Source of the DNA: JACKDW01 sp964621785
GTDB lineage: Bacteria; Myxococcota_A; Polyangia; Nannocystales; Nannocystaceae
Reading direction: 5' to 3'
Assembly: GCA_964621785.1 (NCBI GenBank)
Contig: CAZUPD010000031.1
Location: forward strand, 1 to 64,000
Length of the DNA: 64,000 nt
A program made the position numbers and the translations under genes. Shown here in pieces: positions 37,158 through 45,826 of this stretch (its first letter is position 1; the number at the start of each line of letters is the position of its first letter). Under the pieces are notes generated by a model. The model had not been told where the DNA came from. It saw only the letters and a program-made list of their open reading frames with translations, and did no database searches.

Positions 37158-39810
37158 CTTGTTCCTCCGCGATGTCCGACACGGCATCGCCATCTGTCAC
37201 CGCGGCCTCGGCCGCGACATCATCAAGTGTATGTACAATTTTTTTGTGGGGATCGGTATCAATGTCTGACCGATTTTCGGCGCCAGGACCCGCCCCCACG
37301 TTGCTGTGCTCCCCAACATGATCGCTGGCAAGCTCTCTTTCATCGATGTCTGACTCGGCGACGTCCGACTCGACCACGCGTTCTTCGTCCAAGTCGGTCG
37401 GCGCGTCCGAGTCCGATTCGTCGTCCTCGGCTGCATCTGTATCGGACTCGGATACGCCGACCTCTTCGTCCGCTTCGCCCGAGTCCGCTTCGTCCGAGCT
37501 CTCTTCGTCCGAGCCCTCTTCGTCTGAATCCCCAGCTGAGCCTTCATCTGAGTACTCTTCTGAGTTCTCAGCTGAGCCTTCGTCCGAGTCCGAGTCCGAG
37601 TCCTCAGCTGAGCCGTCGTCCGAAACAGACTCTTCTGAGTCTTCGTACTCGTCTGAGTCGTCTGAGTCGGAATCCTCATCCCCCTCTGAGTCTTCGTACT
37701 CGTCTGAGTCGTCTGAGTCGGAATCTTCATCCCCCTCTGAGCCTTCGTACTCATCTGAGTCCTCGTCCGGGTCTTCTACTTCGTCGTCACCTGTATCTGA
37801 GTCGTCCGAGTCTTGTTCGTCCGAATCGCCTTCTTTGCCAAGGCCCGATTCTTCTTCGTGAGCATCTGCATTCTCGGTGGCCGCTTCGCCTTCGTCCGGT
37901 CCTTCTTCGTCCGCTTTGTCGTCGTCCTCGGCAGAGTCTTCCCCCTCAGCCGATGCGTCCGCCTCTTCCTCGTTCGACACGTCGTCCCGGTCCTCGTTCG
38001 ATGCGTCCGCCTCTTCCTCGTTTACATCGGGCCCGTCATGTTCCTCTGGAAGTTTGTCGTCCGCTCCAACTGTCTGTGACTCTTCATCTGCTTCTTCGCC
38101 CGCCGTGTCGGTGCTCTCGTCCGTCGACTCCGTTTCGCCTAGCGCGTCGTCTTCGACGTCGCCCGCTCCTTCGTCTGTGTCTGACATGTCGCCCGGATCG
38201 TCGCCATTTGCCACTTCCCGATTCAACTCGTCCACCCCATTGTTTTCGCCCTCGTCGTGACGGCGATCCGCTCCTGTGTCGACATCTTCCCCCGACTCGG
38301 CCGCCTCAGCTTCGACAGTTGTATCCTCATCTTTTTCATCGGCGAGCCGCTTGGCGAATCCCATCACTTCCTGCCCGAGCGCTTCGGCTTCGCTCTCACC
38401 GAGCTTGTTGCGCAAGGTCGCCTTGGTATGGTCGGACAACTCGCTGAAGTCGCGTAGGGTCGGGAGGTCGCGCAACGATTGGAGGTTGAAAAATTCGAGG
38501 AAATGGAGGGTTGTCCCGTAGAGCAGCGGCCGACCGGGATCTTCGCGTTTTCCCACAATCTGGACGAGCTCTCGCTCGAGCAACACTTTGAGCACGGCCC
38601 CGCTGTCGACCCCGCGTACATCCTCGACTTCCGGACGCGTAACAGGTTGGCGATAGGCGACGATCGCCAGTGCCTCGAGCTGTGGCCGCGTGAGCCGGAC
38701 CGGCTTGGCCTGCAACATCGCCTGCACCCATTGGGCATTTTGCGGATGCGTGCGCAACTGAAACCCACCTGCAACTTGAGACAGGATAATCCCGCGCTCG
38801 CGGGAGGCTTCCATGATGTGTCTGAGTGCGAGGCGAACCTGATTTTTGGTCGGCTCCTTGAGAACCTTGCGCAGCTTCTTGACCGTCATCGGCTGACTGG
38901 CGGCAAACAGCAAACTCTCGATGATCGAAACCAGGCGCGGCGAAGCCTCCCCCTCGACATCTTTCAGGTTATCGTCCGGGTCGATCGGAAGTTCAGAGAC
39001 GAGAGCAATTTCGGTTTTTTTCTCGGGGTCATCCGCGTCCTCGGACGCGTCTGAACCCTCTACATCTTTTGTATCTGCACTGTCGTCGCTTGCTGCCGCA
39101 TCCGCGTCCTCGGAAGCGCCTGCTCCCTCTACATCTTTTGTATCTGCACTGTCGTCGCTTGCTGTCGCATCCGCGTTCTCAGAAGCGTCTGATGCCTCCA
39201 GCCCTTTTGTATCTGCACTATCTTTTTCAGTCGCCTCTGCGTCCTCGCCCGAATCGGAATTTTCTTCGCCCGGCACCGAACTTTCGGAGGAGTTCCCGTC
39301 GTTCCCCTCGTCGCTCGAATCGTCGTCGCTGGCCTCGTGTGCGTCTGCGCGGTTCTCGTCCGACGCGTCGGAAAGCTCCCGTGTCTCGTCCAGCTCGCCC
39401 GACGACTCAACTGGAAGCTCATCGAACTCGCCCGACTCGGTACTTGCTTGTACATCTTGGCTCGACCCCACCGACGCGTCATCGTCGACTTGCGACTCTG
39501 AACCCCCGTGCAGTTCGGCCGACTCGTCAGGGTCACCTGCGTTGTGCGACCCCGTCTCGGAGCCCTCTACCTCACCCGCTCCCGGACCTTCGTCGCCCGG
39601 GGCCTTCTTGCGTTCTCCCGAATCATCCCCGAGCGCGGATACCAATGCATCGATCGAAGCCTTGTTGTCCTGTGTATCTGCATCTTCGAGCTGCGACACA
39701 AGTTCGCCGACTGGACGATCGTCCGTCGTCTTCGCCTGTTCGTGCACCCGGATCGGAGCCTTGCGCCGCTTTCGGCTCGCCTTCTTGGATTTTGAGGATC
39801 GCTTGGCCAT
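37144..39810 (-). CDS. scpB: ScpB, condensin subunit with very long acidic tails
   Basis: The conserved ScpB core (two winged-helix domains) covers about residues 288-488: SIIESLLFAASQPMTVKKL, QVAGGFQLRTHPQN, LEALAIVAYRQPVTRPEVE and KREDPGRPLLYGTT. ScpB bridges the SMC heads together with ScpA. ScpB is normally about 180-250 residues; this one has 888 because of an acidic N-terminal extension (about 287 residues) and an even more acidic C-terminal one (about 400 residues) of Asp, Glu and Ser. Both tails hold DNA-level tandem repeats (69-bp and 51-bp units). The basic first 20 residues (MAKRSSKSKKASRKRRKAP) contrast with the rest. It starts 6 bases after scpA and overlaps rluB. Confidence 0.92.
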   Translation of the reverse strand: MAKRSSKSKKASRKRRKAPIRVHEQAKTTDDRPVGELVSQLEDADTQDNKASIDALVSALGDDSGERKKAPGDEGPGAGEVEGSETGSHNAGDPDESAELHGGSESQVDDDASVGSSQDVQASTESGEFDELPVESSGELDETRELSDASDENRADAHEASDDDSSDEGNDGNSSESSVPGEENSDSGEDAEATEKDSADTKGLEASDASENADATASDDSADTKDVEGAGASEDADAAASDDSADTKDVEGSDASEDADDPEKKTEIALVSELPIDPDDNLKDVEGEASPRLVSIIESLLFAASQPMTVKKLRKVLKEPTKNQVRLALRHIMEASRERGIILSQVAGGFQLRTHPQNAQWVQAMLQAKPVRLTRPQLEALAIVAYRQPVTRPEVEDVRGVDSGAVLKVLLERELVQIVGKREDPGRPLLYGTTLHFLEFFNLQSLRDLPTLRDFSELSDHTKATLRNKLGESEAEALGQEVMGFAKRLADEKDEDTTVEAEAAESGEDVDTGADRRHDEGENNGVDELNREVANGDDPGDMSDTDEGAGDVEDDALGETESTDESTDTAGEEADEESQTVGADDKLPEEHDGPDVNEEEADASNEDRDDVSNEEEADASAEGEDSAEDDDKADEEGPDEGEAATENADAHEEESGLGKEGDSDEQDSDDSDTGDDEVEDPDEDSDEYEGSEGDEDSDSDDSDEYEDSEGDEDSDSDDSDEYEDSEESVSDDGSAEDSDSDSDEGSAENSEEYSDEGSAGDSDEEGSDEESSDEADSGEADEEVGVSESDTDAAEDDESDSDAPTDLDEERVVESDVAESDIDERELASDHVGEHSNVGAGPGAENRSDIDTDPHKKIVHTLDDVAAEAAVTDGDAVSDIAEEQDGDA
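37641..37792 (-). repeat. 51-bp tandem repeats in the scpB 3' region
   Basis: A 51-bp unit starting with CTTCGTACTC on the plus strand begins at 37641, 37692 and 37743 (third copy partial). It encodes 17-residue blocks of Asp, Glu, Ser and Tyr in the acidic C-terminal tail of ScpB. The near identity of the copies suggests recent slippage or unequal exchange. Confidence 0.85.
39048..39254 (-). repeat. 69-bp tandem repeats in the scpB 5' region
   Basis: Three adjacent 69-bp units encode 23-residue blocks with the shared core DSADTK followed by an ASE-type segment in the acidic N-terminal tail of ScpB. Each unit carries one TGTATCTGCA palindrome at the same place (39070, 39139, 39208), exactly 69 bases apart, so the dispersed motif was multiplied with the unit. 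Confidence 0.85.
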
Positions 39811-39816
39811 CGAAAT

Positions 39817-40869
39817 CTATTCCTCGGATACCTCAACTACGCCATCGGAGTTTACCTGCTTGTCGCTCGCATCGGCTTCGGGTTCGTCGTGGGGTTCCGG
39901 TTCCCCGGATGCATCAGGACTCGCGGGCCCATCGTGGGGTTCCGGCTCCCCGGAAGTATCAGGACTCGCGAGCTTTGGTGCATCGACATGTTTTTCAGGC
40001 GCTTCTTCCCCAAAACCGACGTTGCTCCCGAGCGAGCGGATCACCTTCATCGCATCGTCGGTCGTCGCCCGGCGAAAAATCTTGATCTCCGCTCGGTCGT
40101 CCGGCTGCAACACGTTGATGAGACCGAGTTTGACGAGCTCCAATACCGACATCAACGTGACGACGAGCATCGACCGCAGCTCGAACTCGCTGTTCCACGT
40201 ACGCGATAAAAATAGACTTTCAAACCCGATTTCGTTGCGCTCCCGGAGCATCAAGGTGAGCTGTTCCATCCGCTGGGATACCGTAATCGGCTCTAGCGTG
40301 ACCTCGTGGCTCTTGTGGATCTTGGCCCGGTTGAGCACGCGGTTGTAGGCCTCAGCGAGGCGGAACAATGAGACAGGTGCGAGCCCTGGGTCGTACACAG
40401 GCACGGCAATCTCACTGCCGCGGGCAAACACATCCCGCCCCGAAACGGGGCGTTCGTTGAGCTCAAAACCGGCAGCCCGGAAACGTTCGTACTCCAACAG
40501 CCGTCGGATCAGAGCTTCTCGCGGATCTTCGACCTCCTCCTCGTCGGCCTCGTCCTCGGCTTCTTCGGGGGTGGGCGGTAACAGTTCGCGACTTTTTAGG
40601 AACGCCAGGGTCGCCGCCATCACCAGATAGTCGCCGGCGATCTCGAGGTCGAGTGCCCGCATGAACGCCAGGTACTCGAGGTACTTCTCGGTGATAAACG
40701 CAATCGGGATGTCGAGAATGTCGAGCTCGTGACGCTTGACGAGGTGGAGCAGGAGGTCGAGGGGACCTTCGAACATGTCGAGTTCGACCTGGTAGGCCAC
40801 GTGCTGCTCGGAGGACGTATCCTCAACCACGGGTTGAACGTCGGTACTCACCTCGGCATCGACCCACAA
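39817..40869 (-). CDS. scpA: ScpA, kleisin subunit of the SMC condensin
   Basis: A 350-residue protein with the ScpA signature at the N-terminus (VELDMFEGPLDLLLHLVKR, LDILDIPIAFITEKYLEYL) and the C-terminal winged-helix segment (FLSRTWNSEFELRSMLVV, ELVKLGLINVLQ). ScpA is the kleisin that closes the SMC ring and recruits ScpB. It is longer than the usual 250 residues because of an acidic, Pro-rich tail with two copies of the block SGEPEPHD. No ATG is available; a stop lies just upstream, so translation starts at the TTG at 40869 (GAAG about 8 bases before) or the GTG at 40851. It is 55 bases after the M50 gene and 6 bases before scpB. Confidence 0.93.
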   Translation of the reverse strand: MWVDAEVSTDVQPVVEDTSSEQHVAYQVELDMFEGPLDLLLHLVKRHELDILDIPIAFITEKYLEYLAFMRALDLEIAGDYLVMAATLAFLKSRELLPPTPEEAEDEADEEEVEDPREALIRRLLEYERFRAAGFELNERPVSGRDVFARGSEIAVPVYDPGLAPVSLFRLAEAYNRVLNRAKIHKSHEVTLEPITVSQRMEQLTLMLRERNEIGFESLFLSRTWNSEFELRSMLVVTLMSVLELVKLGLINVLQPDDRAEIKIFRRATTDDAMKVIRSLGSNVGFGEEAPEKHVDAPKLASPDTSGEPEPHDGPASPDASGEPEPHDEPEADASDKQVNSDGVVEVSEE

Positions 40870-40924
40870 GATGTATCTTCAACGACACTCTGCATGTGCA
40901 AGTGATTGGCGCCGAACTGCCTGG

Positions 40925-41662
40925 CTACATTGTCATGAGCCCCGAAATCAACTCCGTCGACCAGCGCATCGGCGGGCCGAACAACAGACCAATGACATCT
41001 GGGAGATTGACGAGCGGCGGCAGGAAGATGAGCGCCATCAAGATGGTGCCACCGTGGCGCATGAGAAAATCGTCGACGTGCTGCATGCTGGAGGGCAACA
41101 ACCACGCGAGGATCTTGCCGCCATCGAGTGGGTGTAACGGCAACAGGTTGAACAACATCAACACGACGTTGAGTCGATAAAACAGGCTGAGGATGTCCCA
41201 AAAACCATCCCCGGGAGCAACCGTGCCGGTGCGTGCCAAGACGACCCACGCGGCCCCCGTGACAATCGCCTGGATGAGGTTGGAAAATGGCCCAGCAAAC
41301 GCAACCAGCGCGAGCCCAGCACGCATACTGATCTTGCGGGTGTAGTAGCGCGGCTGTGTGGGCACCGGACGACCCCAGCCAAACAACACCGGCAACTTGA
41401 ACAGCCCAGCCATGATCGGGAGCGCGAGTGTCCCAATCGGATCGGCATGGGAGGCCGGGTTGAGTGTCAGCCGACCTTCACGAGCTGGTGTTGGGTCGCC
41501 CAACTTGTCGGCCGAAAACGCGTGCGCGAACTCGTGAATGCAGACCGAGATCAGTAGACAGATGACAAAGATCGCTACCGTTCGCAGATCGCTTGCCGAG
41601 AGTCCGACAACTGCGACCGCGGAGGTCTGGAGAATTCGTTCGACACCTTCACCGCGCCACAT
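40925..41662 (-). CDS. Site-2-protease-type membrane zinc metalloprotease, M50 family
   Basis: The 245-residue protein has the zinc motif HEFAH (His43, Glu44, His47) inside the first membrane segment (VAIFVICLLISVCIHEFAH) and the third-ligand region NLLPLHPLDGG in a later one, with five or six membrane segments in all. It belongs to the short rhomboid-sized branch of the M50 family without PDZ domains, typically found beside scpA/scpB and xerD. These intramembrane proteases cleave membrane-anchored regulators; the substrate here is unknown. The ATG at 41662 starts the gene, 126 bases after xerD. Confidence 0.9.
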   Translation of the reverse strand: MWRGEGVERILQTSAVAVVGLSASDLRTVAIFVICLLISVCIHEFAHAFSADKLGDPTPAREGRLTLNPASHADPIGTLALPIMAGLFKLPVLFGWGRPVPTQPRYYTRKISMRAGLALVAFAGPFSNLIQAIVTGAAWVVLARTGTVAPGDGFWDILSLFYRLNVVLMLFNLLPLHPLDGGKILAWLLPSSMQHVDDFLMRHGGTILMALIFLPPLVNLPDVIGLLFGPPMRWSTELISGLMTM

Positions 41663-41788
41663 GCGCTACACCATCCTTCGCACTGGATTAGCAGGCGCAA
41701 TTCCTCGAGTCAACGAATCCCGCGCCATCACACGGCTTTCCCGGACACGCGTCGGACGCGGGAACCTGCGGACCGGAAGGCGGCCGAC

Positions 41789-42709
41789 TCACCCCCGCGG
41801 ATGGTGCCTGCGATGGACTTCCCGTAACCTCCGCTGCCCGAGGTGGGTGTAAATCTGCGTTGTTGAGATGTCGGCGTGGCCTAGCAACGTCTGAAGGGAC
41901 CGCAAGTCGGCGCCGCCCTCGAGCACATGGGTGGCAAAACTGTGGCGCAACTTGTGAGGAGAGATCGGACGGGTGATCCCGGCGGCAACCGCAGCCTGCC
42001 GCAGCTTAAAAAACCATCCCTGGCGTGACAACCGGCCGCCACGGTGATTGAGAAACACAACGTCCGTGACCCGACCCAAAGCCCGCTTCGCAAGTTTTGG
42101 ACGCCCGCGCTCCAACCACATCATGCAGGCAGCGACCGCACAGGCACCCAGCGGAACGACCCGATGCTTGTCGCCCTTGCCGACCAGCATCACCAACCCC
42201 TGGTCGAGATGCAGACGATCGAGGGTCAGATCCATCGCCTCGGAAACCCGGCAGCCGGTCGCGTACATCAGTTCCAACAGTGCGGTGTCCCGAATCCCGA
42301 TGGCGGTATCGAGCCCGGGAGCCGCGATTAAAGCTTCGATTTCGGCGCGTGAAAGTAACTCCGGTAGCTTGCGGGCCAACTTGGGAAGTTTGATTCCCTG
42401 GGTCGGATCGACTGCGATCAGGTGCTCGGTACGAAGGTATTTAAAAAGCCCGCGCACGGCGACCCACCGTCTCGTCTGTGTACGTACACTGACTCCTGTG
42501 TCGACGAGGTTGCGTAAGAACCCCAACAAAACACCGGTGTCGACTGCGGAGAGCTCGGTGACACCACACTCGAGTAGGTAGCTCGAAAGCCGACGAAGGT
42601 CGGTGCCATAGGCGTCGAGTGTATTTGCACGAAGTCCGCGCTCGACCTTGAGGTGACCGAGGTATTCGTCGATCGCATCATCGATCGCAGTCGCGTTGGG
42701 GGAAGACAC
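41789..42709 (-). CDS. xerD: Tyrosine recombinase XerD
   Basis: A 306-residue recombinase with a SAM-like core-binding domain at the N-terminus (DEYLGHLKVERGLRANTLDAY) and the catalytic domain: first Arg in TGCRVSEAMDL, Lys of the beta-hairpin, HKLRHSFATHVLEGG (His and second Arg), LLGHADISTTQIYTHL (His and the nucleophilic Tyr). All catalytic residues are present. XerD with XerC resolves chromosome dimers at dif, a role that fits the adjacent condensin genes. It begins with GTG at 42709. Two palindromes (42479 and 42620) lie in its first third. Confidence 0.93.
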   Translation of the reverse strand: MSSPNATAIDDAIDEYLGHLKVERGLRANTLDAYGTDLRRLSSYLLECGVTELSAVDTGVLLGFLRNLVDTGVSVRTQTRRWVAVRGLFKYLRTEHLIAVDPTQGIKLPKLARKLPELLSRAEIEALIAAPGLDTAIGIRDTALLELMYATGCRVSEAMDLTLDRLHLDQGLVMLVGKGDKHRVVPLGACAVAACMMWLERGRPKLAKRALGRVTDVVFLNHRGGRLSRQGWFFKLRQAAVAAGITRPISPHKLRHSFATHVLEGGADLRSLQTLLGHADISTTQIYTHLGQRRLREVHRRHHPRG

Positions 42710-42769
42710 CGACCGCAGAGTGTCAAATAGAGGTGTCAGGTCAACTTCTCGGCAGGTGTGGGCAAGAGC

Positions 42770-44827
42770 TCAGTAACGCAGAGTCAATCCGCCGTAGAAA
42801 CTGCGCGGAACCAGGGGCAAGAAATCCGGGTCACCGGCGTTGAGCAGATTGTCGACTCCCAAAAACACTGCGTAGTGCTTGAGAAACTCCTGGGCCACGC
42901 GGATATCCAACACCGCATAGGGTGCGAGTGTGACCTGTTCTTCCCGGGAATCACCGCCCTCACTGACGACCCGATAAAACTGCTGTCCGCCAAACACTGC
43001 CCCGCGCAACTGCACCCGGGTACCGATCCGGCGGTGGTGAAACCACAAGCGAACATTCCCGCGGTGCCGCGGTCGACCCGGCAGGTCCCGGACCTGCGGA
43101 CGGCCTTCGTCGTCGGGAGACAGGTCATAGGCGAGCGTGTATGTATAGCCAAGATCTGCACCAAAGTGCTTGAGGAACGTCGCTCCGCCGCGCAGGTCAA
43201 CCCCCTGGGTTTGCACTTCACTGAGGTTGACGTACTGAAACACCAACGTCCCATCGCCGTCGACCAAGGCCGAGCCGGTCGGGGTGGTGATCAATCCGTC
43301 GATGGAATTGTGAAAGTACGCTGCGGACAACGACCCCCACTCCCACAGTTTTAGATCGACCCCGGCGTTGGCTCCTCGCGAGCGTTCGGGATTGAGTTGG
43401 GGGTTTCCGGCGACGCGATAGCCGGCGGCCGGATTCGCAAATTGCAGATACAACTCCTTGAAGTCCGGCGCGCGAAAGCCTGCCCCATAGCTCGCTCGCA
43501 GCGTCAACCACTGGGTGGGATCGAGCCGAAGGGCCACCTTGGGTGTCAACGCCCCACCGAACTGGGTGTCGTAGTCGAGGCGACTGCTCGGCACCAACAC
43601 CACCCGTGGAGTTCTGGCGATTTGCCACTCATCCTGTACATACAATGAAACTCGCTGCCGGGCGCGTTGCTCCGCTGACACGCGATCGCTGTCGATATCC
43701 TCGAACGAGGTGACGAACCCAAACGACAACATATGTTGCGCCGCCACCAATTGATCGTACTGGGCCGTGATCTCCCCGAGTTTGTCGACCGTGCGCTCGA
43801 CCGAGTCTCCATCATCGGTCAGCCGTTGGTCGGTCGTCAGGGTATCGTCAAAGTAGGCAAAACGCCCGATCAGCCGCAGGCGCGCCGGCACATTCCAGCG
43901 GATTTCAGGGGTGATGGTGACATTGGCGAGATGGGTCAGGTTTTGCCGATCGTAGTTGGCACGCGGCGGGCTAAAATCAACCCTGCGAATGTCTCGCAGC
44001 TGGTAGTCTACACGTGTTGAAATGCGCAGGTCAGCCGGGGTGTTGGGAGTAAAATCTGTTTGTAGGGCCACGTTTCCCGTGTTTTGCCAACTCCCTGTGG
44101 TCGATGCATCTTCGGGCGGGCGGTCGGGCCTTTCGAGTGTATAGCCATCGGTTCGGTGCCAACCTCCGGTGAGCTGTGCACCGAACCGTTTGCGCCGCAG
44201 CCCCGCACGTGCACTGACGTCTGTGGTCCAAAAACTGCCGAGCGCCGCGTGGACTTCGGCTTCGTACGGACGCTTGGTCTTGCGGGTGATGACATTGACA
44301 ACCCCCGCGATCGCATCCGAGCCATACAGCGAGGAACTCGGACCCTGAACGATCTCGACCTGCTCGATGTCCTCGGCGGGAATCCGCGTGAGGTCGAGTG
44401 TGCCGGAGATACGACCTGTCACCCGCTGGCCGTCGATGAGGATGAGGGTATAACGCGGGTCGAGACCCTGCATTCGGATCCCAGCTCCAGCAAACGAACG
44501 TGTGACCTGCATCCCCGGCACCTCCTCGAGCACTTCGGCCAAGTTCTCGGCCCCCGATGCCTCGATGCGTTCGCGGCCCACCACTTCGGTTGTGACAGCC
44601 GTGTCCCCGACAGCTTGCTCTGTCCGGCTGGCGGTCGTCACCGTCACCTCGCGGGAATAGTCATCGTCGGCGGACTTGCCTGATGCTTGAGACCTGTCCT
44701 TTTCATCCTCTTCTTCGTGTGTCTTTTCGACCACATCGTCTTGCACAGCAGCGTGAGTCCGCGGCACGACTGTCATCACGGCCGCGCTCGCCATCACGCG
44801 AAGTGCTGAATTATTTTGAAAATTCAT
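42770..44827 (-). CDS. hmuR: TonB-dependent outer-membrane heme receptor, HmuR-like
   Basis: A 685-residue outer-membrane protein: signal peptide, acidic linker, a plug domain (EVTVTTASRTEQAVGD, RIEASGAENLAEVLEEVPG, GPSSSLYGSDAIAGVVNVITRK), then a 22-stranded barrel ending in the aromatic-rich FYGGLTLRY. The FRAPDFKELYLQFANP and GNPQLNPERS blocks correspond to the FRAP/NPNL region of heme receptors. Function: TonB-driven uptake of heme or hemoproteins. The ATG at 44827 faces hmuT across a Fur-box-like palindrome, so iron repression is likely. The transcript may continue into nothing else, as xerD downstream is separated by 60 bases and unrelated. Confidence 0.88.
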   Translation of the reverse strand: MNFQNNSALRVMASAAVMTVVPRTHAAVQDDVVEKTHEEEDEKDRSQASGKSADDDYSREVTVTTASRTEQAVGDTAVTTEVVGRERIEASGAENLAEVLEEVPGMQVTRSFAGAGIRMQGLDPRYTLILIDGQRVTGRISGTLDLTRIPAEDIEQVEIVQGPSSSLYGSDAIAGVVNVITRKTKRPYEAEVHAALGSFWTTDVSARAGLRRKRFGAQLTGGWHRTDGYTLERPDRPPEDASTTGSWQNTGNVALQTDFTPNTPADLRISTRVDYQLRDIRRVDFSPPRANYDRQNLTHLANVTITPEIRWNVPARLRLIGRFAYFDDTLTTDQRLTDDGDSVERTVDKLGEITAQYDQLVAAQHMLSFGFVTSFEDIDSDRVSAEQRARQRVSLYVQDEWQIARTPRVVLVPSSRLDYDTQFGGALTPKVALRLDPTQWLTLRASYGAGFRAPDFKELYLQFANPAAGYRVAGNPQLNPERSRGANAGVDLKLWEWGSLSAAYFHNSIDGLITTPTGSALVDGDGTLVFQYVNLSEVQTQGVDLRGGATFLKHFGADLGYTYTLAYDLSPDDEGRPQVRDLPGRPRHRGNVRLWFHHRRIGTRVQLRGAVFGGQQFYRVVSEGGDSREEQVTLAPYAVLDIRVAQEFLKHYAVFLGVDNLLNAGDPDFLPLVPRSFYGGLTLRY

Positions 44828-44888
44828 TTCAATAAACTCAAAGAGAACAAGATGTGATGCTTCACATCAGATATTTAACCTTCTTTTA

Positions 44889-44906
44889 TTGAAAACGATT
44901 TTCATT
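44889..44906. promoter_or_regulatory. Fur-box-like palindrome between hmuR and hmuT
   Basis: TTGAAAACGATTTTCATT lies midway in the AT-rich 96-base divergent region of the receptor and the heme importer operon. It shares the TTGAAAA-N3-TTTTCA core with the boxes at 30841 and 54544. One box here can repress both directions. Confidence 0.8.
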
Positions 44907-44923
44907 TGCAATAGTATTTCGTC

Positions 44924-45820
44924 GTGTTTTGCGAGCGAGAAACGGACCTCTCCCGTCGGGCCTTTGCCGCCTCGGTCGTCGGATTACTGGCTTTGGCGGC
45001 CTGCCGTGGCAAGCAGCCGGAGGGTCGCAGCAGCCACGAGCGGATCGTCTCACTCGGCCCTGCAGTCACTGAAATCCTGTTTGAGCTCGGTGTCGGGGCG
45101 AAGCTCGTCGGCGTCGACAAGGCGAGTCGACATCCACAACAGGCCCAGCAGCTCCCGCAACTTGATTACTTTCGCAACATCTCGGCCGAGGGTGTGTTGG
45201 GACTCGAGCCAACGCTTGTATTTGCAAGTGAGGGTACGGGCCCGGCGACCACCCTCGAAAAATTGCGGAGCAGTGGCGTCGAGGTCGTCGAGGTCCCCGG
45301 TGCAGAAGATCCCGAAACTGCATTGGTACGGATCCGGTTTTTGGGTGAAAAACTCGGAGTTTTGCCGCTGGCAGAACAACTCTGTACCCGCTTTTCGCAG
45401 GGATTGGCAGAAATCGAGACGTTGCGCGCGTCTACCACGACGAAGCCTCAGGCTTTATTTGTCTATGCAAGAGGGCCAAGCGCACTGTTTGTCTCCGGGC
45501 GCAAGTCTGCGGCCGATCAAATGCTCACCCTCGCCGGGGGTCAAAACGCGGTCACGGCATTCGAGGGGTTTCGCCCCCTGACTGCCGAAGCCGTCATCAA
45601 GGCAGCTCCCGATGTGATTGTACTCCCCAGTCGCGGGCTCGAAAGTATCGGCGGTGTCGACGGTCTCCTGACGATCCCGGGGGTGGCCGAAACACCGGCT
45701 GGGCGCGACCGTCGAGTGGTTGCGATCGACGACCTCAAGCTTCTCGGATTTGGCCCCCGTGCCCCCGAGGCATTGCGGGAGCTGTTTATGGGTCTACATC
45801 CGACATCAGAGGATGCATAG
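44924..45820 (+). CDS. hmuT: Heme-binding lipoprotein of an ABC importer, HmuT
   Basis: A 298-residue protein with a twin-Arg-like, hydrophobic signal and a lipobox (SRRAFAASVVGLLALAAC), followed by the periplasmic-binding-protein fold of the TroA/BtuF class (ERIVSLGPAVTEILFELGVG, GVDKASRHPQQAQQLP, GLEPTLVFASEG, AAPDVIVLPSRG). HmuT proteins deliver heme to the HmuUV permease. The GTG at 44924 is the first start in the frame after the Fur-like box. hmuU starts 6 bases after its stop, the first step of a tight hmuTUVY operon. Confidence 0.9.
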   Translation: MFCERETDLSRRAFAASVVGLLALAACRGKQPEGRSSHERIVSLGPAVTEILFELGVGAKLVGVDKASRHPQQAQQLPQLDYFRNISAEGVLGLEPTLVFASEGTGPATTLEKLRSSGVEVVEVPGAEDPETALVRIRFLGEKLGVLPLAEQLCTRFSQGLAEIETLRASTTTKPQALFVYARGPSALFVSGRKSAADQMLTLAGGQNAVTAFEGFRPLTAEAVIKAAPDVIVLPSRGLESIGGVDGLLTIPGVAETPAGRDRRVVAIDDLKLLGFGPRAPEALRELFMGLHPTSEDA

Positions 45821-45826
45821 GCAACA

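Noticed and set aside
37104..40348. Long plus-strand Ser/Arg/Pro-rich frames opposite scpB and scpA
   Set aside because: They are antisense readings of the acidic Asp/Glu/Ser tails. The scpB and scpA frames have clear conserved cores.
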